DNA from: Lachnospiraceae bacterium
GTDB taxonomy: Bacteria > Bacillota > Clostridia > Lachnospirales > Lachnospiraceae
NCBI GenBank assembly: GCA_017936785.1
Contig: JAGBEV010000044.1
Span: 1 to 64,000, forward strand
Direction of reading: 5' to 3'
Length of the DNA: 64,000 bases
In this document: one piece after another, positions 1 through 8,989 of the stretch
Layout: the number at the start of each line of letters is the position of its first letter
Numbering within the stretch: position 1 is the first letter of the stretch
Translations under genes and position numbers: made by a program
The notes under the pieces: model-generated
Told to the model about the DNA's origin: nothing
Database searches by the model: none
Seen by the model: only the letters and a program-made list of their open reading frames with translations

Positions 1-285
1 CTTGCAGCGGCAGGAAAGATCGAACCGGCAGTCATGGTAACACATGTGGGCGGCATTAACAGTATTATTGATGCTACTTTGAATCTTCCCAATATTCCGG
101 GCGGCAAGAAGCTGACCTATACACAGTTTGACATGCCCCTGACAGCAATCGATGATTTTGCAGAATTGGGAAAAACAGATCCGTTATTTGCTAAACTGGA
201 TGAGGCTTGTAAACGCAATCGCAGCATGTGGAATGCGGAAGCAGAAAAAATCTTATTTGAACATTTTGGTGTAGAAATGAACTAG
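1..285 (+). CDS. C-terminal part of a zinc-type sugar-phosphate dehydrogenase (L-sorbose-1-phosphate reductase-like), cut by window edge
   Basis: The reading frame is open from base 1 and ends at 285, so only the last 94 residues are present. The stretch THVGGINSIIDATLNLP followed by NIPGGKKLTYT resembles, from memory, the C-terminal end of L-sorbose-1-phosphate reductase-type members of the medium-chain dehydrogenase family, which reduce a PTS-imported ketose phosphate. The N-terminal zinc and NAD(P) sites lie outside the window and cannot be checked. It sits 12 nt before a gene for HPr and then enzyme I, which fits a PTS sugar operon. The substrate is inferred and another sugar or polyol phosphate is possible. 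Confidence 0.55.
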   Translation, partial: LAAAGKIEPAVMVTHVGGINSIIDATLNLPNIPGGKKLTYTQFDMPLTAIDDFAELGKTDPLFAKLDEACKRNRSMWNAEAEKILFEHFGVEMN

Positions 286-297
286 GGAGGGAATATT

Positions 298-561
298 ATG
301 GTATCACAGAAGGTAGTTATTAAAAATGCGTCAGGTCTTCATGCAAGACCGGCAGGGATATTGGCACAGGCAGCTATGAAATGCAATTCAAATGTCCTGA
401 TTCTGGTAAACGGAAAAACAGTTCAGGTAAAAAGTATCTTAAATCTGATGGCAGCAGCCATTAAATGCGGTACGGAGATTGAACTACAGTGTGAAGGAGC
501 AACGGAGGCAGAAGACCTGAAGACCTTGGTTGAACTGATTGAAAGCGGATTGGGAGAATAG
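298..561 (+). CDS. ptsH: HPr phosphocarrier protein of the PTS
   Basis: This 87-residue protein has the usual HPr length. The phosphorylation site His15 lies in GLHARPAG, and Ser46 (VKSILNLM), the target of HPr kinase in Firmicutes, is present. HPr accepts phosphate from enzyme I and passes it to sugar-specific EIIA domains in the cytoplasm; with Ser46 phosphorylated it can also act with CcpA in carbon catabolite repression. The start is an ATG preceded by GGGAGGGAAT. It is followed after 3 nt by ptsI, so the two are probably co-transcribed with the dehydrogenase upstream. It may be an operon-dedicated paralogue rather than the general HPr. Confidence 0.95.
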   Translation: MVSQKVVIKNASGLHARPAGILAQAAMKCNSNVLILVNGKTVQVKSILNLMAAAIKCGTEIELQCEGATEAEDLKTLVELIESGLGE

Positions 562-564
562 CCT

Positions 565-2163
565 ATGAAAGAAATAAATGTAGAAAAAACGGCATCCCGG
601 GGAATCGCCATTGCGCCTGTATACATTTATGAAGAAGCAGATCTGACTCCTGCGGACTATCCTGTTGAAAAAGAACGGATAGGAGAGGAATTGGAAAAGT
701 TTGAACAGGTAAAAAGGGATGTGATCGCAGAACTGGAACAGTTATCCGAAGCTAACCCTATATTTGCGGCACATGTGGCGATTGCCGGTGACTATACCAT
801 GGTGGAGGCAATTACCAGCAGGATTCAGTCTGGAGAGAAGAATGTGGAACAGGCGATTGCAGAGGCAGTAGAAGAAGTAGCAGAGCTGTTCCGTCAGATG
901 GATGATGAGTATATGCGGGAGCGCAGTGCGGATGTACTTGATATTGGAAAACGTTTTCTTACAAAATGCAAGAATATAGCAGTGCAGGATCTGTCAGCGA
1001 TCAATGAACCGGTGATCGTAGTGGCAAGAGATTTATTTCCTTCTGATACGGTAAAAATGAACCCGGAGTATGTAAAAGGAATCATTACAAAAGAAGGCGG
1101 AGTGACCAGCCACGTATCCATTATGGCGAAAAACTATGGAATTCCTGCTTTGACAGGAGTTGCCGGGATTCTGGATGCAGTGAAACCGGAAAGTATGATC
1201 TGCATGGACGCAAGAAGCGGCAGGATTTTAGTTGATCCGGAAGAAGAAATTTTGGCAGAGTACAAGAAACGGCAGCAGGAGGAAGAGGCAGAACAGGAGC
1301 GCATTAAAAAATACCGTTCCATGGAGCCTGTGACAGCGGACGGAAAACGGATTTCTCTATGTATCAATGTGGGCAGTACCGATGAGATCAAACATGCCTT
1401 GGATAAAAATATAGATGGTGTGGGCTTATTCCGTACGGAGTTTCTCTATATGGAAAACAGTCATTTTCCTACGGAAGAAGAACAGTTTGCAGTCTATAAA
1501 GAGGCAGCAGTCCTTTGTCCCAAGGAGGTTACCATTCGGACTCTTGATATCGGCGGAGATAAGACGCTGCCTTATTATGAATTTGAAAAAGAAGAAAATC
1601 CATTCTTAGGCTGGCGGGCGATCAGGATTTCTCTGGATATGCCGGAAATGTTCCGGGAGCAGCTGAGAGCCATCCTGCGGGCAAGTGCGTATGGACATAT
1701 CCGCATCATGTTTCCCATGCTGATTTCTCTGGAAGAATTGCGCAAGGCAAAAGAAATGGTAGAAAAATGTAAAGATGAACTTAGGAAAGAGCAGATTCCC
1801 TTTGATGAAGAAATCGAAGTCGGCATGATGATGGAAACGCCAGCCAGTGTGATCCTTGCAGATGAATTTGCAAAAGAAGCAGATTTTTTCAGCATCGGAA
1901 CCAACGATCTGACCCAGTATATACTGGCAGTAGACCGGGGAAATAAGAAAATAGCATCCCGGTATGATTCCTTCCATCCGGCGGTAATGAAAGCAATCGA
2001 GACGATTATTCAGGCAGGTCATAAGTATGACCGGAAAGTGGGAATGTGCGGAGAGCTTGCCGGAGATGTGAATGCAGTCTCCCGATTACTGGAAATGGGA
2101 TTAGATGAGTTCAGCATGTCAGCAGGCAATGTGGATTATGTGAGAAGTGCTATTATTGGTTAA
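565..2163 (+). CDS. ptsI: PTS enzyme I (phosphoenolpyruvate-protein phosphotransferase)
   Basis: At 532 residues this is somewhat shorter than typical enzyme I (about 570). It takes phosphate from phosphoenolpyruvate and gives it to HPr. The phospho-histidine is His183 in GGVTSHVSIMAKNYGIPA. The PEP-binding barrel shows DIGGDKTLPYYEFE, the metal-binding FFSIGTNDLTQY and GMCGELAGD with the active-site Cys. The swivelling-domain motif departs from the usual GGRTSHxAIMAR pattern, which suggests a specialised paralogue. Its place directly behind a sugar-phosphate dehydrogenase and ptsH fits that reading. The start ATG has a GGGAGA site 8 nt upstream, inside the end of ptsH. Confidence 0.93.
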   Translation: MKEINVEKTASRGIAIAPVYIYEEADLTPADYPVEKERIGEELEKFEQVKRDVIAELEQLSEANPIFAAHVAIAGDYTMVEAITSRIQSGEKNVEQAIAEAVEEVAELFRQMDDEYMRERSADVLDIGKRFLTKCKNIAVQDLSAINEPVIVVARDLFPSDTVKMNPEYVKGIITKEGGVTSHVSIMAKNYGIPALTGVAGILDAVKPESMICMDARSGRILVDPEEEILAEYKKRQQEEEAEQERIKKYRSMEPVTADGKRISLCINVGSTDEIKHALDKNIDGVGLFRTEFLYMENSHFPTEEEQFAVYKEAAVLCPKEVTIRTLDIGGDKTLPYYEFEKEENPFLGWRAIRISLDMPEMFREQLRAILRASAYGHIRIMFPMLISLEELRKAKEMVEKCKDELRKEQIPFDEEIEVGMMMETPASVILADEFAKEADFFSIGTNDLTQYILAVDRGNKKIASRYDSFHPAVMKAIETIIQAGHKYDRKVGMCGELAGDVNAVSRLLEMGLDEFSMSAGNVDYVRSAIIG

Positions 2164-2428
2164 AATAGAATGATGTTTTAAAAGGGCATCCCTGATGATA
2201 TGCCTTTCTTGAAACGAACAGTTGGAATAGTAGAAAACTGTTTATTTCAGGGAGGAGCATATTATGGAGGGATGTCTTTTTATTTTGCGGGAAATATGAA
2301 AAAAAGAGTATTTTATTACCATATATGGAATGGATGGAAACGTAATATATTGTATAATTATGTAGAATTGTTATATACCTAGTTGGAAATGATTCCATAT
2401 ATAAATTAAAGTGTCAGGAGATAGAGAA

Positions 2429-3535
2429 ATGGGCTTATTTACAAAGAAAATCGGATCGGTATTTTTAAAAGAAACAAGCGATACAACGGAATTTATTGAA
2501 AAATTGCAGAAATTGCTGCCTGAGGCAGAAGGAAATATCAAAAAAGCTATTGAAAAGCAGATCAGTATAGCAAAGTACGGAGAAATAGGGGAAAATAATG
2601 TGGCATACGAATTAAAGAGCAGCGGAATGGATATGTACATATTGCATGACATTTATCTGGAATCAGAAAATGTATCGGCGCAGATTGATTATCTGGTGAT
2701 AACAAGAAAGCGTACTTATGTAATAGAATGTAAAAATTTAATCGGCAATATTGAGATTGATAGAGATGGGAATTTTATCAGGACATATGAGTTGTTCGGG
2801 AAAAGAATAAAAGAAGGAATTTATTCGCCTATTACTCAGAATCAGAGACATTTGCAGGTCTTGAAAGAAATCCGCAAGGGGAGTAAAGGAAATTTCCTTT
2901 CTAAAATGCTCTTTGAAAATGGTTTTGAAGATAATTTTAAATCATTGGTTGTTCTGGCGAATCCTAAAACATACCTGAATGCAAGGTATGCGAAGAAAGA
3001 TGTAAAAGAGCAGGTGATCCGTGCTGACCAGCTGATTGCATATATAAGGGAAATGGATGAACAGGTCAAAAATGTTTATTTAAGCGAAAGTGAAATGCGG
3101 GAGCTTGCTGAGTTCTTCTTGGAAAGAAATAAGTCTGAAAGGTCTGATTATGCAAGAAAGTATGAAGAAATGCTGGCTGAGATAAAGAAAACGGATGAGG
3201 CAGGAACGGTTGAAACGGGAAAAGCAGAAAAGGAAAAGGTTGAGGAAAATATTGAAACGAAAACTATCGCAGAAGAAGGCTTAGAAGTGAAAAAAGAGGT
3301 AAAAAGTGGACAGGCAGATCATAAAGAGGACGTTAAAAGCCGTCTGAAAGCATATCGGTTAGAGAAAAGCCGGAGCGAAGGATATAAACCATACTTTATT
3401 TTTAATGATGCACAGATGGAAGATTTGATTGAGAAAAATCCGAAGACAAAAGAGGAGTTGTTGGAAGTGTCGGGATTTGGGAATGTGAAGGTAGAGAAGT
3501 ATGGAGAAGAAATTTTGGGGATTTTGAGGGGATAA
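2429..3535 (+). CDS. NERD domain protein with C-terminal HRDC domain
   Basis: The N-terminal part (about residues 40-170) matches the NERD (nuclease-related) domain, with QIDYLVITRKRTYVIECKN supplying the D...ExK pattern of PD-(D/E)xK-like nucleases. A lysine/glutamate-rich linker follows (residues about 225-300). The last 70 residues resemble an HRDC domain, a small helical nucleic-acid-binding fold found in RecQ helicases and RNase D. Such proteins are thought to act on DNA or RNA, but no activity can be assigned here. I chose the ATG at 2429 because AGGAG lies 8 nt before it; a GTG at 2411 in the same frame has no such site. It is the first gene of an AT-rich accessory stretch. Confidence 0.8.
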   Translation: MGLFTKKIGSVFLKETSDTTEFIEKLQKLLPEAEGNIKKAIEKQISIAKYGEIGENNVAYELKSSGMDMYILHDIYLESENVSAQIDYLVITRKRTYVIECKNLIGNIEIDRDGNFIRTYELFGKRIKEGIYSPITQNQRHLQVLKEIRKGSKGNFLSKMLFENGFEDNFKSLVVLANPKTYLNARYAKKDVKEQVIRADQLIAYIREMDEQVKNVYLSESEMRELAEFFLERNKSERSDYARKYEEMLAEIKKTDEAGTVETGKAEKEKVEENIETKTIAEEGLEVKKEVKSGQADHKEDVKSRLKAYRLEKSRSEGYKPYFIFNDAQMEDLIEKNPKTKEELLEVSGFGNVKVEKYGEEILGILRG

Positions 3536-3569
3536 AAACGTAAAAAAATACTATAGGAGAGTAGATTAT

Positions 3570-4661
3570 ATGAACAAGAGTGATTGCGAAGAAAATGCCC
3601 TAAATAGCAGAAATTGTTCTAAAATTGTAGTTCCTAAAATAACTGAAAAAGCAGATGTTTTTCATTATACTTCTTCCATGGGATTAAAAGATATTTTGCA
3701 TAAAGGTTCGCTATGGTTTACTAATATAAAATATTTGAATGATAAAAGTGAAATTATAGATGGGATAAAATCTTCTTTAAAATTGATAGAGATTGAGCAG
3801 GGAATTTTGCCAGAATCTATAGAAAAAGAAATAAAACTATTTTTAGAGAATTTAGAAAGAGAAATTATTAAACGAGTTTTAGATAAAAATGTATTTGTAT
3901 GTTGTTTTTCTAAAGGATGGGATGAACTTCCTTTATGGAATTATTACACAAAAGATTTAATGAATCAAGGATATAATATAGGCTTCTCATGCACGAAATT
4001 AGTCCAGACTATTTTAGATAAAAATGAAAAGGAATTAAACGGATGCGAATTGTCTTTTGGTAATATTAGTTATGATGAAAATTTAAAAAACAAGTATTGG
4101 ATGAGAATGATGAGAGATTTCTATATGCAAAAAGAAGATGATATTAAACCAATAATGAAAATATTTGCAAACGAACTGATTTCAATAGGGAGAGATAAAA
4201 TAGACAGTACAGATGAAGAAATTCAAAGATTGTTAGATATAGAAATTAATAGCAAATTTGAGGAAACAAAGAAGATAGAGGGACATCTTCCGCCAATATA
4301 TAGTTATTGCAGAGAAAAAAACAAATTTTGTCAATCTATCGATCTTGATCCGACACCATATTATAAAAGAAAAGACTTTAAAAGCGAGAAAGAAATTAGA
4401 ATTGTTATTACTGTTCCGGATAAAAATTTAAAGGAATTGAAAGAAGCTGGGATATATAAATTTAGAATTAGTAAAAATGTTTTAGTTCCATATTTAGAAT
4501 TAAAATTTGATAAGAGAGCAATTAGTGGGATTACTATTTCACCAACTATACAAAGTGATTTAATAAAAACAAGTTTAGAAGAGTATTGTGAATATTGTGA
4601 TATTGATTCCCATAAATTAAAACTTGGAATAAGAAATTCTGATATTCCGGTCAGATTTTAG
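3570..4661 (+). CDS. DUF2971 family protein
   Basis: The N-terminal part contains FHYTSSMGLKDIL and LWFTNIKYLNDKSE, and a later segment reads FVCCFSKGWDELPLWNYY. These are the recurring motifs of the DUF2971 family (a Tyr-Thr-Ser start, a LND motif and an SFS...WxxY motif). A KSEKEIRIVI segment near residue 270 matches the conserved C-terminal E-x-E-x-R pattern. No function is established for the family, though members recur in bacterial defence islands. Codon use is markedly AT-rich compared with the PTS genes before it. The next gene starts 11 nt after the stop, so the two are likely one transcript. Confidence 0.75.
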   Translation: MNKSDCEENALNSRNCSKIVVPKITEKADVFHYTSSMGLKDILHKGSLWFTNIKYLNDKSEIIDGIKSSLKLIEIEQGILPESIEKEIKLFLENLEREIIKRVLDKNVFVCCFSKGWDELPLWNYYTKDLMNQGYNIGFSCTKLVQTILDKNEKELNGCELSFGNISYDENLKNKYWMRMMRDFYMQKEDDIKPIMKIFANELISIGRDKIDSTDEEIQRLLDIEINSKFEETKKIEGHLPPIYSYCREKNKFCQSIDLDPTPYYKRKDFKSEKEIRIVITVPDKNLKELKEAGIYKFRISKNVLVPYLELKFDKRAISGITISPTIQSDLIKTSLEEYCEYCDIDSHKLKLGIRNSDIPVRF

Positions 4662-4672
4662 GAGAGCTGTTT

Positions 4673-5719
4673 ATGGTCATACTCAACTTTTACGGAAAAC
4701 TACCAACCCCCATATGCATTTCACAAAAACTAAAAATCTTCATATCCAATCTTCCTAAAGAAGAACATAACAATTGGAATGAATATTTAATAGAAAATAT
4801 GTTGATAGAAATAAAAGAACGCGCAATCTCTGAGGAATTTTATAAAAATGTTCCAGCGGGTTCTTTTAAGCCATATGATTTACAAAGAATCTGTGAACAA
4901 CAGTTTCCATGGGAGAAAGTACCTCAAAATGCAACTGAACAAGAATATTTGCAAATAATAGCAGATAATCTGATCTGCATTTACTTTGATTATGAATATG
5001 AAGACATGCCGTTTTTTGACTGGACAACAAATTGTTTTGATGGTCGATTGTGTGAAGAGGATTACGCTGAAAAATTTATGGACTTTTGCCATTTTATTAT
5101 TAGAAATTCAAAAGAATATGAAACAGAAATCAATGCTAATTTTCCCAGCTATATCTATTCGTCTAATGACGATTTGAAACGGCATTTTACATTAGGGAGA
5201 TTACAACTGAAATGCTTTTATAATAAAGAAGACTATATTGCCTCTTTGCAGGCATGGGGAAAACGATTTGACAATTTTCTCAGTTTTCCCAACGATTTCT
5301 ATCAATTGGATTATTTAATCAATGCCATACATAAGGATCGGGAATATAATGCCTATCATTTTTTTAAATCATTTTCTTTATGTGAAATGTTGTTATTGAG
5401 CAATCATAAAGAGTGTCAAACAAAAGATGTTGACAATAAACTATCTTATTTCATTCAGGATGATTATTCTGATGAAGAAAAATGCAGCTTGGCAAAATAT
5501 ATCAGGCAGATCCGCAATAAGATCGGGCACGGGGATTTCCTAAAATTTAATGAATTGCTGGAGAGGGTTGGAAATGAAATTTTAGACAATCATTATGCAT
5601 ATGATTATACGGAATTCAGCCGTCAAAATTGGATAATACAATCTTTATGTTGTATAATAGACGATGCTTTAGCAAAAATTATATATTTATATATAATAGA
5701 TAAAAATCATACTTTTTAA
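4673..5719 (+). CDS. Uncharacterised protein with a C-terminal HEPN-like Rx4H motif
   Basis: The N-terminal two thirds of this 348-residue protein is not recognised. The C-terminal part is all-helical in appearance and carries KYIRQIRNKIGHGDFL, in which Arg281 and His286 form the Rx4H motif of HEPN domains, a fold often used as an RNase toxin or effector. No membrane segment or signal peptide is seen. The start ATG has AGGAGAG 6 nt upstream and lies 11 nt after the DUF2971 gene. Together with the NERD-HRDC gene this suggests a small defence or toxin-type operon, which is inference. The HEPN call rests on a short motif and could be fortuitous. Confidence 0.6.
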   Translation: MVILNFYGKLPTPICISQKLKIFISNLPKEEHNNWNEYLIENMLIEIKERAISEEFYKNVPAGSFKPYDLQRICEQQFPWEKVPQNATEQEYLQIIADNLICIYFDYEYEDMPFFDWTTNCFDGRLCEEDYAEKFMDFCHFIIRNSKEYETEINANFPSYIYSSNDDLKRHFTLGRLQLKCFYNKEDYIASLQAWGKRFDNFLSFPNDFYQLDYLINAIHKDREYNAYHFFKSFSLCEMLLLSNHKECQTKDVDNKLSYFIQDDYSDEEKCSLAKYIRQIRNKIGHGDFLKFNELLERVGNEILDNHYAYDYTEFSRQNWIIQSLCCIIDDALAKIIYLYIIDKNHTF

Positions 5720-5732
5720 GGAGTTTCCATTT

Positions 5733-6194
5733 ATGCAAATCCTCATCGACGCCGACGCCTGCCCCGTCATCCAAATAACTGAACAAGTGGCAAAAGATTT
5801 CTCTATTCCCGTAACTCTTCTATGTGACACCAACCACATTCTTCAATCCAACTATAGCACAGTCAAAACCATAGGAGCCGGAGCCGATGCAGTGGATTTT
5901 GCCCTGATCAATCTTTGTAAAAAGGGTGATATCGTAGTGACCCAGGATTATGGTGTTGCTGCCATGGCACTGGGAAAAGGTGCTCATGGAATCCATCAAT
6001 CCGGCAGATGGTATACTGATGAAAATATGGACAGGCTTTTAATGGAAAGGCATCTGTCCAAAAAAGCAAGGCGTGCCTCTGCTAAAAATCATTTAAAAGG
6101 ACCATCAAAGAGGACGGCAGAAGATGATCTGCGATACGAACAATCACTGAGAAAGCTAATATTATCCCTTACACCTTCCGCAACAAAACCGTAA
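5733..6194 (+). CDS. yqxD: UPF0178 / YaiI-YqxD family PIN-like domain protein
   Basis: This 153-residue protein opens with MQILIDADACPV, the hallmark of the UPF0178 (YaiI/YqxD, DUF188) family. DIVVTQDYGVAAMAL and the KGAHGIHQSGRWYT segment are also conserved. The fold is PIN-like, with acidic residues that could bind metal, but no biochemical role is established. AAGGAG lies before the ATG and the gene starts 13 nt after the HEPN-motif gene. Its 3' end overlaps the opposite-strand kinase gene by 26 nt, so the two transcripts converge. It is GC-richer than the three genes upstream, suggesting it is ordinary chromosomal background. Confidence 0.9.
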   Translation: MQILIDADACPVIQITEQVAKDFSIPVTLLCDTNHILQSNYSTVKTIGAGADAVDFALINLCKKGDIVVTQDYGVAAMALGKGAHGIHQSGRWYTDENMDRLLMERHLSKKARRASAKNHLKGPSKRTAEDDLRYEQSLRKLILSLTPSATKP

Positions 6195-7422
6195 CCCTCA
6201 TAACCCCATCCTTACACTCCGCAAATATCTCCCCATCCATCTTATGCACTAGCTGTCTGCAAATATAAAGTCCCAGCCCGCTGCCGGAATTGCTCCCGGT
6301 ATTGGAGCCCCGCCAGAAACTGTCGAAGATATGGGGCATTTCATTTTCCGAAAGCGTGCAGCCGCTGTTTGATACGGTGATCAGGCGGCAGTCCTCTTCG
6401 TCAGCAAAGTCTATGGCAATAAATTCCCCATCTCCATATTTCACTGCATTTTCCATGACATTTTGCAGGATTTCAACAGTTCGTTCCATATCTCCCTTTA
6501 AAAGGCAGTCAGAATATTTAGACACAGCAAATGGTATTTTCAAAAGATTTAACTTATCATCATAATATTCGGAAATCTTGTTGATGGCTTCTGACATATA
6601 AAATTCGCCGTTTTCTACTGACAAATTCAGAAAATCCTCCTGGGAAGCCTCTATGATCTGGGATAAAAAGCTTTCGATTTCATCCGCTTTGGCATTGATA
6701 TGTTCGGAAATCTCCAGATTCTTTTCAGGAGTATCATAGATGTTTTTGGACAAAGCCTTAGCATAGAGCTTGATCGCTGAAAGAGGCGTTTTAATGTCGT
6801 GGGATAGGGACAAGATCAATGTTTTCTTTTCTTTTTGCAGTTTTAAAGAGTTTTCTTTCTGCTGCTCCAGATTTTCACGCAGCAGATCCATTCCCCACAG
6901 GAAACGACCGAAGAAACGGTTTTTGCTTTCCTTGAGGGGAAGGGTTAAATTCCCTTTGGAAAGCTCATAGGGAATGTCTTTTAACTGTTCAAATGGGCGA
7001 AGCAGGTATATTTTTACATAAAGAAGCAGAGCAATGACTGCTGCCGATATGATTTCCAGCATCAGATTAAAGGCAATGACCATTTTCCGGCGGTAATCCT
7101 TTGGCACGAACCGATAATCAAAGCGGTAATATTCTCCATCAATTTCTTTTATCAGGTAATCGCTGTTTTCCCCTTCAAAAAAGGCTTCCGTATCGGCAGA
7201 ATCCAGCTTTTGGACAGCGATGATGGACGGATATTTTGATAAATCCAGGGAGTCAGAACCCTCAAAACCATTTTCTTCGATTTCATCCTCCAGGCGCGCT
7301 GCTTCCACCCGGTAGGGACGTCCCGCATCCAGGTCTATATGATACAGATAAATATTTGTGCCGATAAAAGCGGCAATCATGACAACTATGACCGCTGCGA
7401 AAATCCTGTTAAATGTTTTCAT
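6169..7422 (-). CDS. Membrane sensor histidine kinase
   Basis: This 417-residue kinase has a transmembrane segment at residues 7-25, an extracytoplasmic loop of about 90 residues, a second membrane segment at 114-135 and a HAMP-like linker. The H-box LSLSHDIKTPLSAIK carries the phospho-acceptor His208. The N-box (ENAVKYGDGEF) and G-box (GSGLGLYI) of the ATPase domain follow. It phosphorylates the response regulator encoded immediately upstream in the transcript (2 nt gap). The ABC transporter genes farther upstream suggest control of the exporter, perhaps in response to a peptide or antibiotic; the signal is unknown. The gene end overlaps the convergent yqxD gene by 26 nt. Confidence 0.93.
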   Translation of the reverse strand: MKTFNRIFAAVIVVMIAAFIGTNIYLYHIDLDAGRPYRVEAARLEDEIEENGFEGSDSLDLSKYPSIIAVQKLDSADTEAFFEGENSDYLIKEIDGEYYRFDYRFVPKDYRRKMVIAFNLMLEIISAAVIALLLYVKIYLLRPFEQLKDIPYELSKGNLTLPLKESKNRFFGRFLWGMDLLRENLEQQKENSLKLQKEKKTLILSLSHDIKTPLSAIKLYAKALSKNIYDTPEKNLEISEHINAKADEIESFLSQIIEASQEDFLNLSVENGEFYMSEAINKISEYYDDKLNLLKIPFAVSKYSDCLLKGDMERTVEILQNVMENAVKYGDGEFIAIDFADEEDCRLITVSNSGCTLSENEMPHIFDSFWRGSNTGSNSGSGLGLYICRQLVHKMDGEIFAECKDGVMRVTVLLRKV

Positions 7423-7424
7423 GC

Positions 7425-8090
7425 TTATTCCTCAAAACGATAACCTGTGCCCCATACTGTTAAGATATGTTTGGGGGATTTGGGATCGTCTTCAATTTTT
7501 TCTCTCAGCCATTTGATATGGACGGTTAATGTCTGAGGCTCCGAAAAGCTGTCGAAGCCCCAGATTTTGTTAAACAACAGGTCTTTTGAAAGGGTTCTTC
7601 CGCTGTTTTCCATAAGAAACAACAGCAGTTCAAATTCTTTTGAAGTCATCTGCAGGGGAGAATCATTCTTATAGACAATGTGTTTTACTTTATCCAGCTT
7701 TAAATCTCTGCACAAAATAGTATCGCTTTGGTATCTGCGTTTAAAAATACCGTTTACTTTAGCAAGGAGAATATCGATATCATAGGGCTTTTCGATATAA
7801 TCATCAGCGCCCAGGATCAGCCCGGAAAGCTTATCCTCCTTTTCGCATCTGGCACTGACGATGATAATGGGTGTATTGCTGTTTTCACGGATTTTCCGGC
7901 AGACGGCAAAGCCATCCATACCCGGAAGCATAATATCCAGGATAACAAGCTTTGCGCCGCAGGATGTATAATATTCCAACCCGTCCTCGCCGTTTTTCTG
8001 CAGACTGACGGAGTACCCGTCAGCCTTTAGAAAATCCATGAGCAGTCCGCCGATCTCAATATTATCTTCAATGATCAATATATCTGTCAT
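7425..8090 (-). CDS. OmpR/PhoB-family response regulator
   Basis: The receiver domain (1-115) has the acidic pair in IIEDN, the phospho-acceptor Asp52 in ILDIMLPGMDG, a Ser in IIVSAR and the conserved Lys in YIEKPYD. The C-terminal winged-helix domain (about 125-221) shows LTVHIKWLREKIEDDPK and ends WGTGYRFEE, as in the OmpR/PhoB class. The adjacent kinase gene follows 2 nt later, and the ABC exporter genes precede it in the same transcript. It most likely activates this operon, possibly through the palindrome upstream of the permease gene at 11380-11410, though that link is only positional. Confidence 0.95.
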   Translation of the reverse strand: MTDILIIEDNIEIGGLLMDFLKADGYSVSLQKNGEDGLEYYTSCGAKLVILDIMLPGMDGFAVCRKIRENSNTPIIIVSARCEKEDKLSGLILGADDYIEKPYDIDILLAKVNGIFKRRYQSDTILCRDLKLDKVKHIVYKNDSPLQMTSKEFELLLFLMENSGRTLSKDLLFNKIWGFDSFSEPQTLTVHIKWLREKIEDDPKSPKHILTVWGTGYRFEE

Positions 8091-8140
8091 ATCTCTATCG
8101 TTCCTTTCGCAGCCGCTTCAAGCAAAAAATGCGTTCCGGC

Positions 8141-8908
8141 TTACCATCCCATTTCCATCAGCCAGTTATTGAGAGTCCGCTCCCGTTCCCGAAGCTGCGT
8201 CTCACTTTCATATTGATTTAATTTTACCTCACCTTTGATATTTCCATCAACTATATAAAGGACTCTTGTGCATTTTGCCGCCACCTTTACATCATGGGTA
8301 ACCAGCATGATGGTAGTGCCTTCGGAATTGATCTTGGTAAGTTCCGTCATGACTTCATCGGAAGCAGAACGATTTAATGCCCCTGTAGGTTCGTCGGCAA
8401 AGATCATCTTAGGGTGGTTTATCATGCTTCGGCAGATACATGCCCTTTGGAGCTGCCCGCCGGAGACCTCATCAATATCGTTATCTGCAATTTCAATGAT
8501 ACCCAGCTTTCTCATTAAATCTTTTCCGTATTTTACTTTTTCTTTTTTGGAAATCTTATTTTTCTTTGACTGGCAGGCGGGGAGAATGATATTGTCCAGC
8601 ACTGTAAGGTTTTTTAACATATACATCTGCTGGAAGATAAATCCCATTTCATCCAGACGGAGTGATGCAAGCTCTTTCTGATTAAGGCAGTGAAGGTCGG
8701 TGCCGTCAAAATTCACGCTGCCGGCAGTGATGCTGTCCATTCCGGATACGGCATATAAAAGCGTCGATTTGCCGGAGCCGGACGGTCCCATGACTGCCAC
8801 CATTTCTCCGTCAGAAATGCTGAAATTTACATTTTTTAACACGTTGTTCTGTCGTTTGTTTACAATATATGTTTTGCATAAATCCCTGACTTCAAGTACG
8901 TTATTCAT
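8141..8908 (-). CDS. ABC transporter ATP-binding protein (MacB/LolD-type)
   Basis: This 255-residue ATPase has Walker A GPSGSGKST at residues 41-49, the Q-loop in FIFQQMYML, the signature VSGGQLQRACICRSM, Walker B MIFADEP and the switch His in MLVTHD. The MacB/LolD-type layout pairs with FtsX-like permeases, and the permease gene lies just upstream in the transcript (81 nt gap). The signature begins VSGG rather than LSGG, a mild variant. The pair probably expels or detaches peptides, antibiotics or lipid-linked compounds from the membrane. A 50-nt gap separates it from the response regulator gene. Confidence 0.95.
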   Translation of the reverse strand: MNNVLEVRDLCKTYIVNKRQNNVLKNVNFSISDGEMVAVMGPSGSGKSTLLYAVSGMDSITAGSVNFDGTDLHCLNQKELASLRLDEMGFIFQQMYMLKNLTVLDNIILPACQSKKNKISKKEKVKYGKDLMRKLGIIEIADNDIDEVSGGQLQRACICRSMINHPKMIFADEPTGALNRSASDEVMTELTKINSEGTTIMLVTHDVKVAAKCTRVLYIVDGNIKGEVKLNQYESETQLRERERTLNNWLMEMGW

Positions 8909-8989
8909 ATTTTAAATCCTCTTTACTTTCTACTAAAAATATATATACAATCACGATTCATAATAAATTCAAATGCCCACAAGGTTATA

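Noticed and set aside
2181-2205. Hairpin AAGGGCAT/ATGCCTTT after ptsI as a terminator
   Set aside because: Only 8 bp with a G:U pair, a 10-nt loop and no T-run; support is too weak.
2272-2382. 36-codon frame between ptsI and the NERD gene
   Set aside because: A ribosome-like GAGGG lies directly against the start and the product shows no recognisable feature; likely chance in AT-rich DNA.
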